64,000 bases of DNA from Polyangiaceae bacterium. Lineage in GTDB: Bacteria; Myxococcota_A; Polyangia; Polyangiales; Polyangiaceae. Positions 33,140 through 41,783 of this stretch are shown here, in pieces; positions within the stretch are counted from its first letter, which is position 1, and each line of letters opens with the position of its first letter. The notes below the pieces were generated by a model. It saw only the letters and a list, made by a program, of their open reading frames with translations. It was not told the DNA's origin and did no database searches. Location: positions 310,001 through 374,000 of the forward strand of contig JACKEB010000011.1 of the NCBI GenBank assembly GCA_020633205.1. Reading direction: 5' to 3'. The translations under genes and the position numbers were made by a program.

Positions 33140-33787
33140 ATGAATCAAGGAGTGACACCGACTGGACCCAACTACGCGGCGATCGATGCCGTGAACTTCG
33201 GCGGGAGCGAAGAGTGCTCCGGCATTCCGCAGAGCCCCTACCTTGGCGTGGAGGAGATGATGGTGCTGCTGTCGACGCGGCTCGGGAAGCTCGACGATGA
33301 AGTGAAAGTGATGATGGCCGATCAGAAGAAGCGCATCGAGCAGCGCTCAGCGATCAAGGACTTTGAAAATGCGATGGGGGAGTTTCAGCCGCCCAAAAAC
33401 GACGCGGAGTACCAAAAGATGCGAACGAACATGGAGAAGGCAATCAACTCCTTGCCGGAAGGTGACCCGGTTCGGTCCGACCTCGAGCAACAGCTATCGG
33501 GACTCGACGGTGCGAACCGCGCTTGCAGTGTCACCATGACGACTCCTTCGACGGAGACCCAGGGAGTGGTCGAGGGGATCGTGTCATACGTTCCCCGTTC
33601 CAAGGATGCTTGGGTCGCTGACAAGCAGGAAATCGCCAACATGGCTGAGAACCTCGGCGACAACGCGGAGATGGAGATGCTCACGCTGCAGAGCCATATG
33701 ACCAAGCGCACTACGCTGGTTCAGCTCACCACCAACATCGTCCAGAAGCTCGAGGCGGCTCCGGACATGATCGCCAAGAACATCTGA
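33140..33787 (+). CDS. Type III secretion needle-tip/filament-like protein (inferred)
   Basis: 215 aa, no signal peptide, no membrane helix, mostly helical. An N-terminal coiled coil (VLLSTRLGKLDDEVKVMMAD) and a C-terminal amphipathic helix (LQSHMTKRTTLVQLTTNIVQ) flank a polar middle. Tip and filament proteins (SctA, LcrV, Bsp22, EspA) end with such a helix of Leu/Thr/Asn heptads. The family assignment is by structure plus gene order: it is followed by a SycD-like chaperone and hydrophobic translocators. The ribosome site AAAGGAACG precedes the ATG. Confidence 0.5.
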   Translation: MNQGVTPTGPNYAAIDAVNFGGSEECSGIPQSPYLGVEEMMVLLSTRLGKLDDEVKVMMADQKKRIEQRSAIKDFENAMGEFQPPKNDAEYQKMRTNMEKAINSLPEGDPVRSDLEQQLSGLDGANRACSVTMTTPSTETQGVVEGIVSYVPRSKDAWVADKQEIANMAENLGDNAEMEMLTLQSHMTKRTTLVQLTTNIVQKLEAAPDMIAKNI

Positions 33788-33792
33788 GCGTC

Positions 33793-34185
33793 ATGATCCA
33801 CACGGCAATGGAGGGCTCCGAGGAGCCCTCCCCCGAGCTGCTCTACGCCGCGGGGCACTGGCTGTTCGAAGCCGAGCGCTACGCGGATGCCGCCACGCTG
33901 TTTCGCTTGCTGGCGGTCACCAAACCAAACGACGAGCGCGCCTGGGTGGCCCTGGGCGAGTGCCATGAGCGCGTCGGTCACCAGCGCGTTGCCCTGGAGA
34001 TGTACGGCGTCGGCATGGTCGAGGCTGAGCCGGCGCCGCGCTGCGCCTTGGGCCGCGCGCGGCTACTGAAGAACCTGGGAGAAGACGCCGACGAGGCCTT
34101 TGCGCTGGCCCGCGACTGCATCTACGAGGCCGACGCCGAAGAGCTCCTCCCCATTCTGGACGCTTGTGAGCGAGAGGCGCACTGA
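33793..34185 (+). CDS. SycD/LcrH-like TPR chaperone for type III translocators
   Basis: 130 aa, almost all TPR: repeat 1 YAAGHWLFEAERYADAATLF, repeat 2 AWVALGECHERVGHQRVALE, repeat 3 CALGRARLLKNLGEDADEAF. Three TPRs in about 130-160 residues directly upstream of two hydrophobic proteins is the hallmark of class II type III chaperones (SycD/LcrH/IpgC/PcrH), which keep the translocators soluble and partly unfolded before export. Spacing is 5 bases from the previous gene and 2 bases to the next, so it is tightly co-translated. An ordinary TPR protein cannot be excluded by sequence alone. Confidence 0.68.
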   Translation: MIHTAMEGSEEPSPELLYAAGHWLFEAERYADAATLFRLLAVTKPNDERAWVALGECHERVGHQRVALEMYGVGMVEAEPAPRCALGRARLLKNLGEDADEAFALARDCIYEADAEELLPILDACEREAH

Positions 34186-34187
34186 AT

Positions 34188-34988
34188 ATGCAAGTCACAG
34201 CATCGAACAACGCGGCAGCAGCGATGCCGCAAGGAAACAATCAAGCCCCTGCGGCTGACCTCAGCCAGGTCAGCCTGCTCCCTCTAACGGGTGAAGACGG
34301 CTTGATGGCGCTCTTCGCCTACCAGAGCGCGAACCGCGCCATCAATATCAAGTCGGCGAGCAAGCAGACCGCGAACAACCACGAGCTGCGCAAGCAAGCG
34401 CTGCAGAAGCTGCGCAAGGCCATCGCGGACGCCGCCAAGGCGCGGAACAAAGGTGGCTTCTGGCACAAGGTCGCCAGCGTGGCTTCGACCGTCGCGAAGC
34501 TCGCGGCGGTGGCGGGCTGCGTGGCGGCGGTGGTCGCGACGGGTGGCGCGGCGGCACCTGTGGTCGCGCTGGCGCTCTCTTCCGGAGCCTTTTTGCAGGG
34601 GGAGACGCAGATCTTGCAGAAGCTCGGGATGAGTGACGAAGCCGCCAACTGGACCACTCTCGGGATGTCCGTGGCTGGCGGCGGCATCGCTGGCGCGTCG
34701 GCGATGGGGGTTGGGCAGGGAGTTTCGATGGCGGCTCAAGGCGCAGCCACGGCGACCGCTGGCGTGGCCACCATCCAGGCAGGTGAGGCAGACGCCAAGG
34801 CCCAGAGCAAGATGGCAGACGCTGAAGCAGCCAAAGCCGATGCCGCGCGGATGCAACGACTGCAGCAAGTGCTGCTCCAGGCACTGAAGGACGAGGACGA
34901 GGGCTCGGAGCGGGTGCTGAGCAGCATCCGCGGCTCCCTCGACGAACAACAGCGCACCCTCGAGGCGTGCTTCTACCGGAGGATTTGA
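34188..34988 (+). CDS. Hydrophobic translocator-like protein (YopB/SctE type, inferred)
   Basis: 266 aa without signal peptide. A helical N-terminal part (RKQALQKLRKAIADAAKAR) leads to a long hydrophobic hairpin at about 102-150 (VASTVAKLAAVAGCVAAVVA, then Ala/Pro and VVALALSSGAFLQG) and a Gly/Ala-rich second hydrophobic stretch (about 165-200). The C-terminus is a coiled coil. Large translocators YopB/PopB/SipB have this order: coiled coil, two membrane segments near a GGFW/GIF-like turn, coiled coil. It would insert in the target membrane as part of the pore. It sits between the chaperone and the second translocator-like gene. Confidence 0.58.
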   Translation: MQVTASNNAAAAMPQGNNQAPAADLSQVSLLPLTGEDGLMALFAYQSANRAINIKSASKQTANNHELRKQALQKLRKAIADAAKARNKGGFWHKVASVASTVAKLAAVAGCVAAVVATGGAAAPVVALALSSGAFLQGETQILQKLGMSDEAANWTTLGMSVAGGGIAGASAMGVGQGVSMAAQGAATATAGVATIQAGEADAKAQSKMADAEAAKADAARMQRLQQVLLQALKDEDEGSERVLSSIRGSLDEQQRTLEACFYRRI

Positions 34989-34991
34989 GCC

Positions 34992-35747
34992 ATGAGTGAC
35001 TTGAGTGTGGGTGCAAGCAGTGGGGCCACAGGGGTTTCGCTCGATGGCAGTGAAGCGCCGGTGACAGGGGACGCCGACAGCGCGTTGCTCCCCTCCCCCC
35101 AAGCTAGCCTCGAACCCGGATCCGTGTTGGCGCTGGTGGCGTTGCTAACCAAGAGCCATCAACAGGACCGGGCAGCGTCTCGCAAGCAGGCGATGATCGA
35201 AGACGCGAACCTGGTGAAGGAAGCGCGCGCCCGTGTGGCCGAGATGCGTGCGCGGGCCGACGACATTCGAAGCGGGGCGTGGGCCTCAGGTGTGTCGCAG
35301 ATCGCTTCCGGAGCGCTGACCGCTGCGGGGGGCGTGATGAAGGCCAACGCCGCCAGCGGTCAGCTGAAGGCCGAAGCAGACCTCGCGGAAGTGCAGGCTC
35401 AGGCGGGAGCGAACAGCGCGCAAGCCGCACAGGCGGAGGCGGCGGCGAAGATCGCCAGCGCCCAGGCCGACTGGGCGGATGGTGTCTCGAAGGTGCTGGA
35501 TGGTGCGGCCAGCGGCGCTGCTGGCGCAGGGTCGATTGTGAAGGGACAGTACGACGCTAGCGCAGCGGAGCACGACGCGAGCGCTGAGGAGCATCAAGCG
35601 GCGGCAGACGCTGCGGATAGGCGGCGCATGCTGATGCAAGACGACGTCGACAAGGCGAATGATCAAATCCGAGCCGTGATCGACTTCTTCCGTGAGATGA
35701 ACGACGCGGACAACAAGGCGAAGCAGTCTGCCTTGTTCCGCGGATGA
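34992..35747 (+). CDS. Second translocator-like coiled-coil protein (YopD/SctB position)
   Basis: 251 aa without signal peptide. A short hydrophobic N-terminal segment (GSVLALVALLTKSH), a coiled coil (ANLVKEARARVAEMRARADD), a Gly/Ala helix (VSQIASGALTAAGGVMKANA), long Ala/Glu-rich helices and a C-terminal amphipathic helix (NDQIRAVIDFFREMNDADNK). The second, smaller translocator (YopD/PopD/SctB) follows the large one in known operons and has one membrane segment plus C-terminal amphipathic helix, which fits. Start is 3 bases after the previous stop. It is the last gene of the unit; the next gene is metabolic. Confidence 0.5.
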   Translation: MSDLSVGASSGATGVSLDGSEAPVTGDADSALLPSPQASLEPGSVLALVALLTKSHQQDRAASRKQAMIEDANLVKEARARVAEMRARADDIRSGAWASGVSQIASGALTAAGGVMKANAASGQLKAEADLAEVQAQAGANSAQAAQAEAAAKIASAQADWADGVSKVLDGAASGAAGAGSIVKGQYDASAAEHDASAEEHQAAADAADRRRMLMQDDVDKANDQIRAVIDFFREMNDADNKAKQSALFRG

Positions 35748-35766
35748 AATGGCTATACTCCCCGGC

Positions 35767-36264
35767 ATGAAACTCGAGGGTTCGTGCCACTGTGGGAAGG
35801 TGCGGTTCCGGCTCGAAAGCCACGAGCCGGTTCCGTACCAGCGCTGCTACTGCTCGATTTGCCGCAAGACGGGCGGGTCCGGTGGCTACATGATCAACCT
35901 GGGCGGTGACGCGAGCACGCTCGAGGTCGAGGGGCGCGAACACGTGCGTGTGTATCGCGCGACGCTCGCGCGCACCACTGACGCCGGCGAGCAGGAGCAG
36001 TACCAGAGCCGCCATGAACGGCATTTCTGTGGGGAATGTGGCTCGCACCTGTGGGCCTTCAACAGTCGCTGGCCTGAGCTCGTGCATCCGGTGTCGAGCG
36101 CCATCGACACCGAGTTGCCCAAGTCGCCGGAGACGACGCACATGATGCTCGGGTCCAAGGTGAGCTGGGTGGAGCCGCAGCTAGGGCCGACGGACAAGCG
36201 CTTCGAAGAGTACCCGGACACGAGCCTCGCGAAGTGGCACACAGAACACGGCTTCGGTAGCTGA
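35767..36264 (+). CDS. GFA/CENP-V-type zinc enzyme (glutathione-dependent formaldehyde-activating family)
   Basis: 165 aa from the ATG at 35767 (MKLEGSCHCG). The zinc-binding cysteines are all visible: SCHCGKVRF, RCYCSICRKTGG, HFCGECGSHLW. Family members bind glutathione adducts or act as carbon-sulfur lyases; the actual substrate is rarely known. Cytoplasmic. It begins 19 bases after the translocon-like operon, but its type suggests an independent role. Confidence 0.9.
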   Translation: MKLEGSCHCGKVRFRLESHEPVPYQRCYCSICRKTGGSGGYMINLGGDASTLEVEGREHVRVYRATLARTTDAGEQEQYQSRHERHFCGECGSHLWAFNSRWPELVHPVSSAIDTELPKSPETTHMMLGSKVSWVEPQLGPTDKRFEEYPDTSLAKWHTEHGFGS

Positions 36265-36266
36265 AC

Positions 36267-37361
36267 ATGCAGCAGAAGCCGCTGATCGCGCTGGTGATGA
36301 TCGTCAAGAACGAAGCTGCTGGCATGCGCCGTACGCTTGAATCCGTGAGGAACTGCGTGGATAGCTGGAGCATCCTCGACACCGGGTCGACAGATGGCAC
36401 CCAAGACATCATTCGCGAGGTGTTGGGTGATCTCCCGGGGGACCTTCACTCCGGCCCCTTCGTGAACTTCGAGGAGACGCGCAATCGCGCGCTCGAGCTG
36501 TCGGGGGAGCGAGCAGTCTTCAATTTGCTGCTGAATGGCGACGACGCCTTGCGAGAGGGTGCAGCGCTGCGGCGCTTCTGCGAGTCGCGGCGGGCGAGTC
36601 AGCGCGTCGAAGACGAGGCCTTTCAGGTGCGGGTGCGCTACAGCGCCGAGCTGATCCACGACTCGCCGCGGGTGGTGCGCTCCGCTGCAGGCTGGCGCTA
36701 CCTGGGAGTGACTCACGAGATCTTGTGTCACCCAGATCGCAATCCTCCCACAGAGCGCGTTCCCGACGCCTACATCGAGCACGATCTGCGGCCGGAGGAC
36801 GATCGAACCAAGCGCTGGGAGGAGGACCTGGAGCTTCTCCGCGCGGATCTACAGCGCCGCCCGGGCGATGCGCGCTCGACCTTCTACCTCGCGCAGACCT
36901 ACGAGTGCCTGGGTCGCCTGGAAGAGGCGGAGCAGACCTATCGGCAGCGCATCGCTCTCGGCGACTGGGAAGAAGAGGTCTACGAGTCCATGTTTCGCCT
37001 TGGGCGAGTCGCCGAGGCACGCTCGCGCCCTTGGTCTGAGTGTCAGCAGCTGTACCTCGACGCTCACGCTCATTCACCTTTCCGTGCGGAGCCCTTGTTC
37101 GCCGTGGCCTGGTACTGGTATCAGGCGCAAAACTGGCCGCTGTGTTATCTGTTTGCCCAGCGCGGCGCGCAGATCCCCTTCCCTGAGCAGTCCAAGCTGT
37201 TCGTGGACGTGACGGTGTATGAGTCGAAGTTGCTCGACTTGGTGGGAACGGCGGCGTTCTACGTCAAGGAGTTCGCGGTGGGGCGCAGCGCCCTGGAGCG
37301 CTTGCTCGAGAGGACGCCGGATGATGCGCGATTACGCGAAAACCTGAAGCTCTATCCCTGA
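36267..37361 (+). CDS. Family 2 glycosyltransferase with TPR-like C-terminus
   Basis: 364 aa. GT2 domain at residues 1-185 starting ALVMIVKNEAAGMRRTLESV, with the nucleotide-sugar region SWSILDTGSTDGTQDII and a metal-site NGDDA. The second half has TPR-like repeats (TFYLAQTYECLGRLEEAEQT). The architecture is that of SunS/YceG-like or two-domain GT2-TPR enzymes that modify peptides or surface glycans. There is no membrane helix, and the target is unknown. It begins 2 bases after the GFA gene, suggesting co-transcription. Confidence 0.88.
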   Translation: MQQKPLIALVMIVKNEAAGMRRTLESVRNCVDSWSILDTGSTDGTQDIIREVLGDLPGDLHSGPFVNFEETRNRALELSGERAVFNLLLNGDDALREGAALRRFCESRRASQRVEDEAFQVRVRYSAELIHDSPRVVRSAAGWRYLGVTHEILCHPDRNPPTERVPDAYIEHDLRPEDDRTKRWEEDLELLRADLQRRPGDARSTFYLAQTYECLGRLEEAEQTYRQRIALGDWEEEVYESMFRLGRVAEARSRPWSECQQLYLDAHAHSPFRAEPLFAVAWYWYQAQNWPLCYLFAQRGAQIPFPEQSKLFVDVTVYESKLLDLVGTAAFYVKEFAVGRSALERLLERTPDDARLRENLKLYP

Positions 37362-37395
37362 CGTTGCGATTGTTGCCGCGGGGCAACGGGTCGCG

Positions 37396-38782
37396 CTACG
37401 GCCCGCTAAACACGACCAGCAGTGTCAACACCACTGCGACAACCAGCGTTGCGATCCCCAGTACGGCGACCCAGCGATTGGAGCGGAAGTCGGCGGCGGC
37501 GGACGAAGAAGGTACCCCAGAGGTGGAGCTCGGCATGGGCGGTGGTCGGCCGCTGTTGCGTACCTGTTCGGCGAATGCGGCTGCCCGCTTGCGCTCAGTG
37601 CTCAGGCGCTCGGCGCGCACCTTGCGCCAGCGCGTCATCACCTCGCGTACGTCGGGGGGCAGCTGATCCAGCAGGCGATTGATCTCGGTGAACTCGGTCT
37701 TCTCGTCGTCGTCCCACAGGCTATGGAACACAGGTTTTTCTGCCTTCATGCGCGGGTCCGATGCGCGCAGCTCTGCCAGGTGACTCGCGGCGAGCAAGTC
37801 ATCGACCACGGTTTGATCGTCGACGGCGAAACCGGGCGGGGGATCCGTCGCGCGCCGCGCGAGCTGCTCACTCGGCGGCTTGACCTGAGTGAACTCCGGG
37901 CGCCAGTGATCCTGAGCGCGGGTCGAGGCAAAGGGCAGCATCGCGAGCCCCATCTCGCGCAAGCTGGGGAAGCGGTCGCCCGGAGCAGGCGCCATTGCCG
38001 TGAGGATCACAGCTTCCATCTCTGGGGTCATCTGCGGTCGCCAGGCACGCGGCGATTCGAAGCTGCCGAAGGCGATGGACTGCATCAGCTCGTTGCCATG
38101 CAGGTCCTGACGGGGCAGGCGGCCGTCATCATCTCGTACAGCGTCACCCCAATTGCGTACTGATCCATGTACGGCTTCACCGGGCGCTCGCCGCGCGCTT
38201 GCTCCGGAGACATGTAGTGCGGCGTGCCAATCGCGGTGTCTGGTAGCGTGATCGCGTCCGCCGCGCTCATCGCCTTGGAGACACCAAAATCGAGGATCTT
38301 CGGTGTGGTGCGCCGGCTGCCGTCTCGGGCGAGGAAGATGTTCTCGGGCTTGAGATCGCATGCACGACGCCTTTCTCGTGACCAGCCCAGACGCCAGCGA
38401 TCACCGGGAGCAGGAGCTGCGCGGCTCGCATCTCGTCCAGCGGGCCCTCGCGGTCCATCAGGTCCGCGAGGCTCTCGCCCTCGAGGTGCTCCATCACCAA
38501 GAAGGGCAGGCCGTTGAGCTCGCCGACGTCGTAGATATCGACGACGTTGGGGTGGCGGATCAGTGAGGCGTTCTTTCCCTCTCGGAGAAAGCGCGCGCGC
38601 ACCTCGGGGTGCTCCCGAACCTCCTTACGCAGCACCTTGAGGGCGACGCGCTTGTGGAGACCCAAGTGCACGGCTTCGTAGACTTCAGCTACGCCGCCCA
38701 TCCCCACCAGGTCGACGACGGCATACCGCCCTAGCGCCGTCCCAGCGGGGATGCTCTGGGTCGATCCACTCAGATATGCCAC
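37396..38782 (-). pseudogene. Ser/Thr protein kinase with C-terminal membrane helix, broken by two frameshifts
   Basis: Reading minus from 38782 gives a Hanks-type kinase: P-loop VGMGGVAEVYEAV, Lys in VALKVLRKEV. The frame breaks near 38359, where GTGCATGCGATCTC should read CAT-CGC-GAT-CTC for the HRDLKPEN loop (one base missing). The second frame carries KILDFGVSKAM, GTPHYMSPEQ and LYEMMT. It breaks near 38122, where one G is missing before GRLPRQDLHG. The third frame continues to 37396 with a membrane helix (VLGIATLVVAVVLTLLVV). With both bases restored the protein is about 460 aa and otherwise complete, so these are either sequencing errors or a very recent pseudogene. Confidence 0.85.
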
Positions 38783-39003
38783 GAGATCCTTGCGGGCGGG
38801 TTAGAGCACCGGACTGTGGAGAGTATCTCAGCGGATGTGTTGACGGCACGTTTCATGGTTTCCACGCGCCTCAGGCTCGGCGAACAGGTCCTCACCTCAC
38901 TTATTAAAGCCTAGTGATTTCAGCCGATTGACCGCAGCCTCGCTGACTATACGAGCACTCCACTAGGCGGAACAAACAGGGAGTCGTGCTACCAAGCCGC
39001 CTC

Positions 39004-39813
39004 ATGTCCCGCGCTGGTGTTGCCTTGGTTCGCTCGTTCGGCGGTCCGTTTCGCTCAGCCATCCCCCAGCGGGGCGGTGTGCGCGGTTGGCTATCGGTAA
39101 CAAGCCGGGCTCCAGCGCTGCTGTTGATGGTGGGTGTCAGTGCGTGCCTGACTGGCTGCCCCAACCCCAACTTGTACCAAACGGCGCGCACCACACCGAA
39201 GGGCAAGCTCAGCTACAGCGTGGCCGCCGAGGCGCTCGGCTTTCAGGCGGAGACCAGCGTCGAAGACAGCAGCGGAAACGTTAGCACGGAAACGACCTCG
39301 CACTCCGTGCCGCTGCCACCCACCTTCATGCTGCGCTACGGTTTGAGCGATGAGCTGGATTTTGGGTTCCACGCCTACAACTTCGCTTCTCCGGGTGTCG
39401 ACCTGAAATACAACTTCCTCAAAGACGCGGTGGACCTGGCTATCGATCCGGGCGTGCAGGTGTTCAGGGCAAGCGCTGGGGACGAGGACTTCACTGTGGT
39501 GTACGGCCACCTGCCGTTGATCCTCGATCTCAACTTCAGCTCGAGCATCAGCATGGTGTTGGCTCCCGGCGTCACCTACGCGCGCTCTTCTATCGACCAC
39601 AGCAGCGACACCATCTTCACCGACGTGAACAGCAACTCAGGCTTCATTGCCCGTGCTGGCATTGGCTTCGACTTCCGCGTCAGTGATGGCTTTGCCGTGC
39701 ACCCCGAGGTGACGTTCCTTCGGGCCTTGGACGACACCAACTGGACCACCTACGTCGCAGGCATCGGCTTCAACTTCGGCAAGCTGCCAAGCTTCAAGGA
39801 TCTCGAACAGTAG
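39004..39813 (+). CDS. Outer-membrane lipoprotein, beta-barrel-like
   Basis: 269 aa from ATG 39004; ATG 38986 and GTG 39079 are other choices, the last giving the shortest signal peptide. The lipobox is ACLTGC. The mature part has alternating strands (FMLRYGLSDELDFGFHAYNF, YGHLPLILDLNFSSSISMVL, WTTYVAGIGFNFGKL) as in small outer-membrane barrels or transporter-like repeat proteins. No family name assigned. It stands alone and convergent with the next lipoprotein, with two hairpins between. Confidence 0.7.
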   Translation: MSRAGVALVRSFGGPFRSAIPQRGGVRGWLSVTSRAPALLLMVGVSACLTGCPNPNLYQTARTTPKGKLSYSVAAEALGFQAETSVEDSSGNVSTETTSHSVPLPPTFMLRYGLSDELDFGFHAYNFASPGVDLKYNFLKDAVDLAIDPGVQVFRASAGDEDFTVVYGHLPLILDLNFSSSISMVLAPGVTYARSSIDHSSDTIFTDVNSNSGFIARAGIGFDFRVSDGFAVHPEVTFLRALDDTNWTTYVAGIGFNFGKLPSFKDLEQ

Positions 39814-39863
39814 TGTTGTTTCCCTGAGGCAATGCTAGCCTGCGATCGCACCGAGACAGATCT

Positions 39864-39919
39864 GGCTCGCGTAGCGAGCCGCTCCGCCTCATGTTTGGCG
39901 CCCGCCCAGGAGGCGGGCG
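39864..39919. terminator. Two hairpins between convergent lipoprotein genes
   Basis: GGCTCGC-GTA-GCGAGCC (39864-39880, 7-bp stem) and CGCCCGCC-CAGGA-GGCGGGCG (39899-39919, 8-bp stem) lie between the stops at 39813 (plus) and 39932 (minus). They could stop transcription from both sides. No T-runs are present. Confidence 0.5.
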
Positions 39920-39931
39920 AAGGGAGCAGCG

Positions 39932-40429
39932 TCACTGAGCTTGGATTGAGATGCGGCACTCGTCGCTCGTGGGCACTCCGCCGCAGACCTTTGCGGCCGC
40001 GGGGAGCCAAACGCATTTGCGCTTCAACGGCAGGCCGATGCGTGTGATCTTGTTGGTCTTGGCGACGATGGCATCCCAGGTGTCCGCGGTCAGCGGGATC
40101 ACCGAGTAGTCCACGTACTGCATCGGCGCCTTGGCGAAACCGGCGGCGGGCTTGTCAGGGATGTCCGTGCATTCCCAGATCTTCTCCAGGCCCATGCCGG
40201 TGTACTTGGTCTCGAAGCCGCTCTTCAGCTCGTTGATGTCGACCTTGCTGCGCTTGTAAAAGAGCCGGATCTGCGGAGGCTGGGAGCCATAGGTGCTCAT
40301 CGGGATCGCGGAAGTGAGTCCTTCCGTGGGGACATAGGCTTCCCACTCCGGCGCCACCTTCACCTTCTTGCACGCGAGCAGCGCCGCCCCACACATCAAC
40401 AGCCCAAGCATCGCCGTCCGCGTTCTCAT
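39932..40429 (-). CDS. Hypothetical lipoprotein
   Basis: 165 aa with a short signal peptide and lipobox LLAC at residue 20. The mature part has no recognised domain; it contains CKKVKVAPEWEAYVPTEG at the start, a YTGMGLEKIWECTD centre and a Cys pair at the C-terminus (AKVCGGVPTSDEC). It begins 10 bases after the MurE-like gene ends on the same strand, so they may share a transcript. Confidence 0.72.
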   Translation of the reverse strand: MRTRTAMLGLLMCGAALLACKKVKVAPEWEAYVPTEGLTSAIPMSTYGSQPPQIRLFYKRSKVDINELKSGFETKYTGMGLEKIWECTDIPDKPAAGFAKAPMQYVDYSVIPLTADTWDAIVAKTNKITRIGLPLKRKCVWLPAAAKVCGGVPTSDECRISIQAQ

Positions 40430-40438
40430 GCCGGAACG

Positions 40439-41680
40439 TTAAACAGTCGAAGGGGCGTTTGGCAACGCGCGCGCCACCAACTCGTGATCGCTTTGGCCAC
40501 GGAGCTCGCCGTCACGCAGGATCCCCGACTCGTGCCCTTTGCCCGCCACGACGATGGTGTCGCTGGGGTGCGCTCGCTGGATCGTCTCGGCGATTGCGAG
40601 TCCTCGATCAAGTTGGATTTGGGGGAGAGGTGCGCCGTCGACGCTCTTCAGTCCTTCCGCGATGGCTTCGGCGATCGCTTGGGGTGATTCGTCTCGAGGG
40701 TTGTCCGTAGTCAAGACGACGTGGTCAGCACAGCTGGCGGCTTTACCCATCTCGGGTCGCTTGGCTTTGTCACGGTTACCGCCCGCACCAAAGATCACCC
40801 AGAGCTCCCCGCCACACAGCGAGCGCGCTGTGCGCAGCGTGCGGCTCAAGGCATCGGGTGTGTGTGCGTAGTCGATGATGACGTGGGGCGACTCGTGCAC
40901 CACTTCGAAGCGACCTCTGGGTGCCTGCTCAAGCGCGAGGACGCGGGCGGCGCGGTCGGCGGGCACTCCGAGGGCTGTGGCCATGATGAGCGCGGCTAGG
41001 GCGTTCTCCAGGAAGATCTCGCCGATCGCGCCGAGCTCGAGCTGCTCTGGCAGCTCGAGCGCGCGGGCAGCCTCCGTCAAAGCCACCACCCGCGCCCGCG
41101 TCCCCTGCCAGCTCAGGCTGATGTCTTCTACGCTGACATCGAGCGGCAGCTGCGGAGCTCCGCGGGAGGCGACGCCGTAGAACAGCTTGTTCACGTGGGC
41201 TGGCGTGACCTCCGCGAGGAGCGGCGATACCTCGTCGGCGCCGTTGATCACCGCGCTTGCACCCGGAGGGAGGTGCACGAAGAGCTGAGCCTTTGAAGCA
41301 AAGTAGTGCTCCGGGCTCTGGTGCGCGTCCAGATGGTCGTGGCTCAGGTTCGTGAATATTGCCGCGCGGAATGGCCATTTCTGCGCGAAGCCTTGAGCTA
41401 GCACCTCGCTGGTGACCTCCAGGCTGGCGAAGCGCGCGCCGCGGTCTCTGGCGCGCTCTAGCAGGCGGATGAAGCCGAGGTACGTCTGGGGCAGGTCAGT
41501 CTGCTGCTCGGGGCCGAGCCACAGGCCCAGGGTGGTGGTGCGCGGCACTGGCGGCGCGAAATCGTCAAGTATTGCCGCGAGGAAACTCGTGGTGCTGGTC
41601 TTGCCGTTGGTCCCGGTGATGCCCACGCTCAAGAAGCGCTCGCTCCAGCTGGGAGGGTCAGGGAACGGTTTGTGCGCCAT
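40439..41680 (-). CDS. Mur ligase, MurE-like, lacking N-terminal domain
   Basis: 413 aa. It begins directly with the central ATPase domain (VGITGTNGKTSTTSFLAAIL, TNLSHDHLDAHQSPEHYFAS) followed by the C-terminal ligase domain (IIDYAHTPDALSRTLRTARS, IFGAGGNRDKAKRPEMG, and the DNPR motif that in MurE binds meso-diaminopimelate). The usual N-terminal UDP-binding domain of about 90 residues is missing, and no in-frame start lies further upstream. It may be a specialised MurE relative, for instance acting on free muropeptides. It is not in a division/cell-wall cluster, so it is probably a second copy. Confidence 0.85.
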   Translation of the reverse strand: MAHKPFPDPPSWSERFLSVGITGTNGKTSTTSFLAAILDDFAPPVPRTTTLGLWLGPEQQTDLPQTYLGFIRLLERARDRGARFASLEVTSEVLAQGFAQKWPFRAAIFTNLSHDHLDAHQSPEHYFASKAQLFVHLPPGASAVINGADEVSPLLAEVTPAHVNKLFYGVASRGAPQLPLDVSVEDISLSWQGTRARVVALTEAARALELPEQLELGAIGEIFLENALAALIMATALGVPADRAARVLALEQAPRGRFEVVHESPHVIIDYAHTPDALSRTLRTARSLCGGELWVIFGAGGNRDKAKRPEMGKAASCADHVVLTTDNPRDESPQAIAEAIAEGLKSVDGAPLPQIQLDRGLAIAETIQRAHPSDTIVVAGKGHESGILRDGELRGQSDHELVARALPNAPSTV

Positions 41681-41748
41681 GGGTTAAGACTATACCCTCA
41701 CCCCCAAACGAAAAGCGGCGCCCGAGCCATGCTTCGAGCGCCACCGAT

Positions 41749-41773
41749 CACGGGGAGATGCGAGCTCCCCGTG
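41749..41773 (-). terminator. Hairpin downstream of the Gly-rich lipoprotein
   Basis: CACGGGGAG and CTCCCCGTG form a 9-bp perfect stem around a 7-base loop. It lies between the lipoprotein stop (41784) and the MurE-like start, on the exit side of the lipoprotein. A T-run is lacking on the minus strand. Confidence 0.55.
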
Positions 41774-41783
41774 TCCTTTCCGA

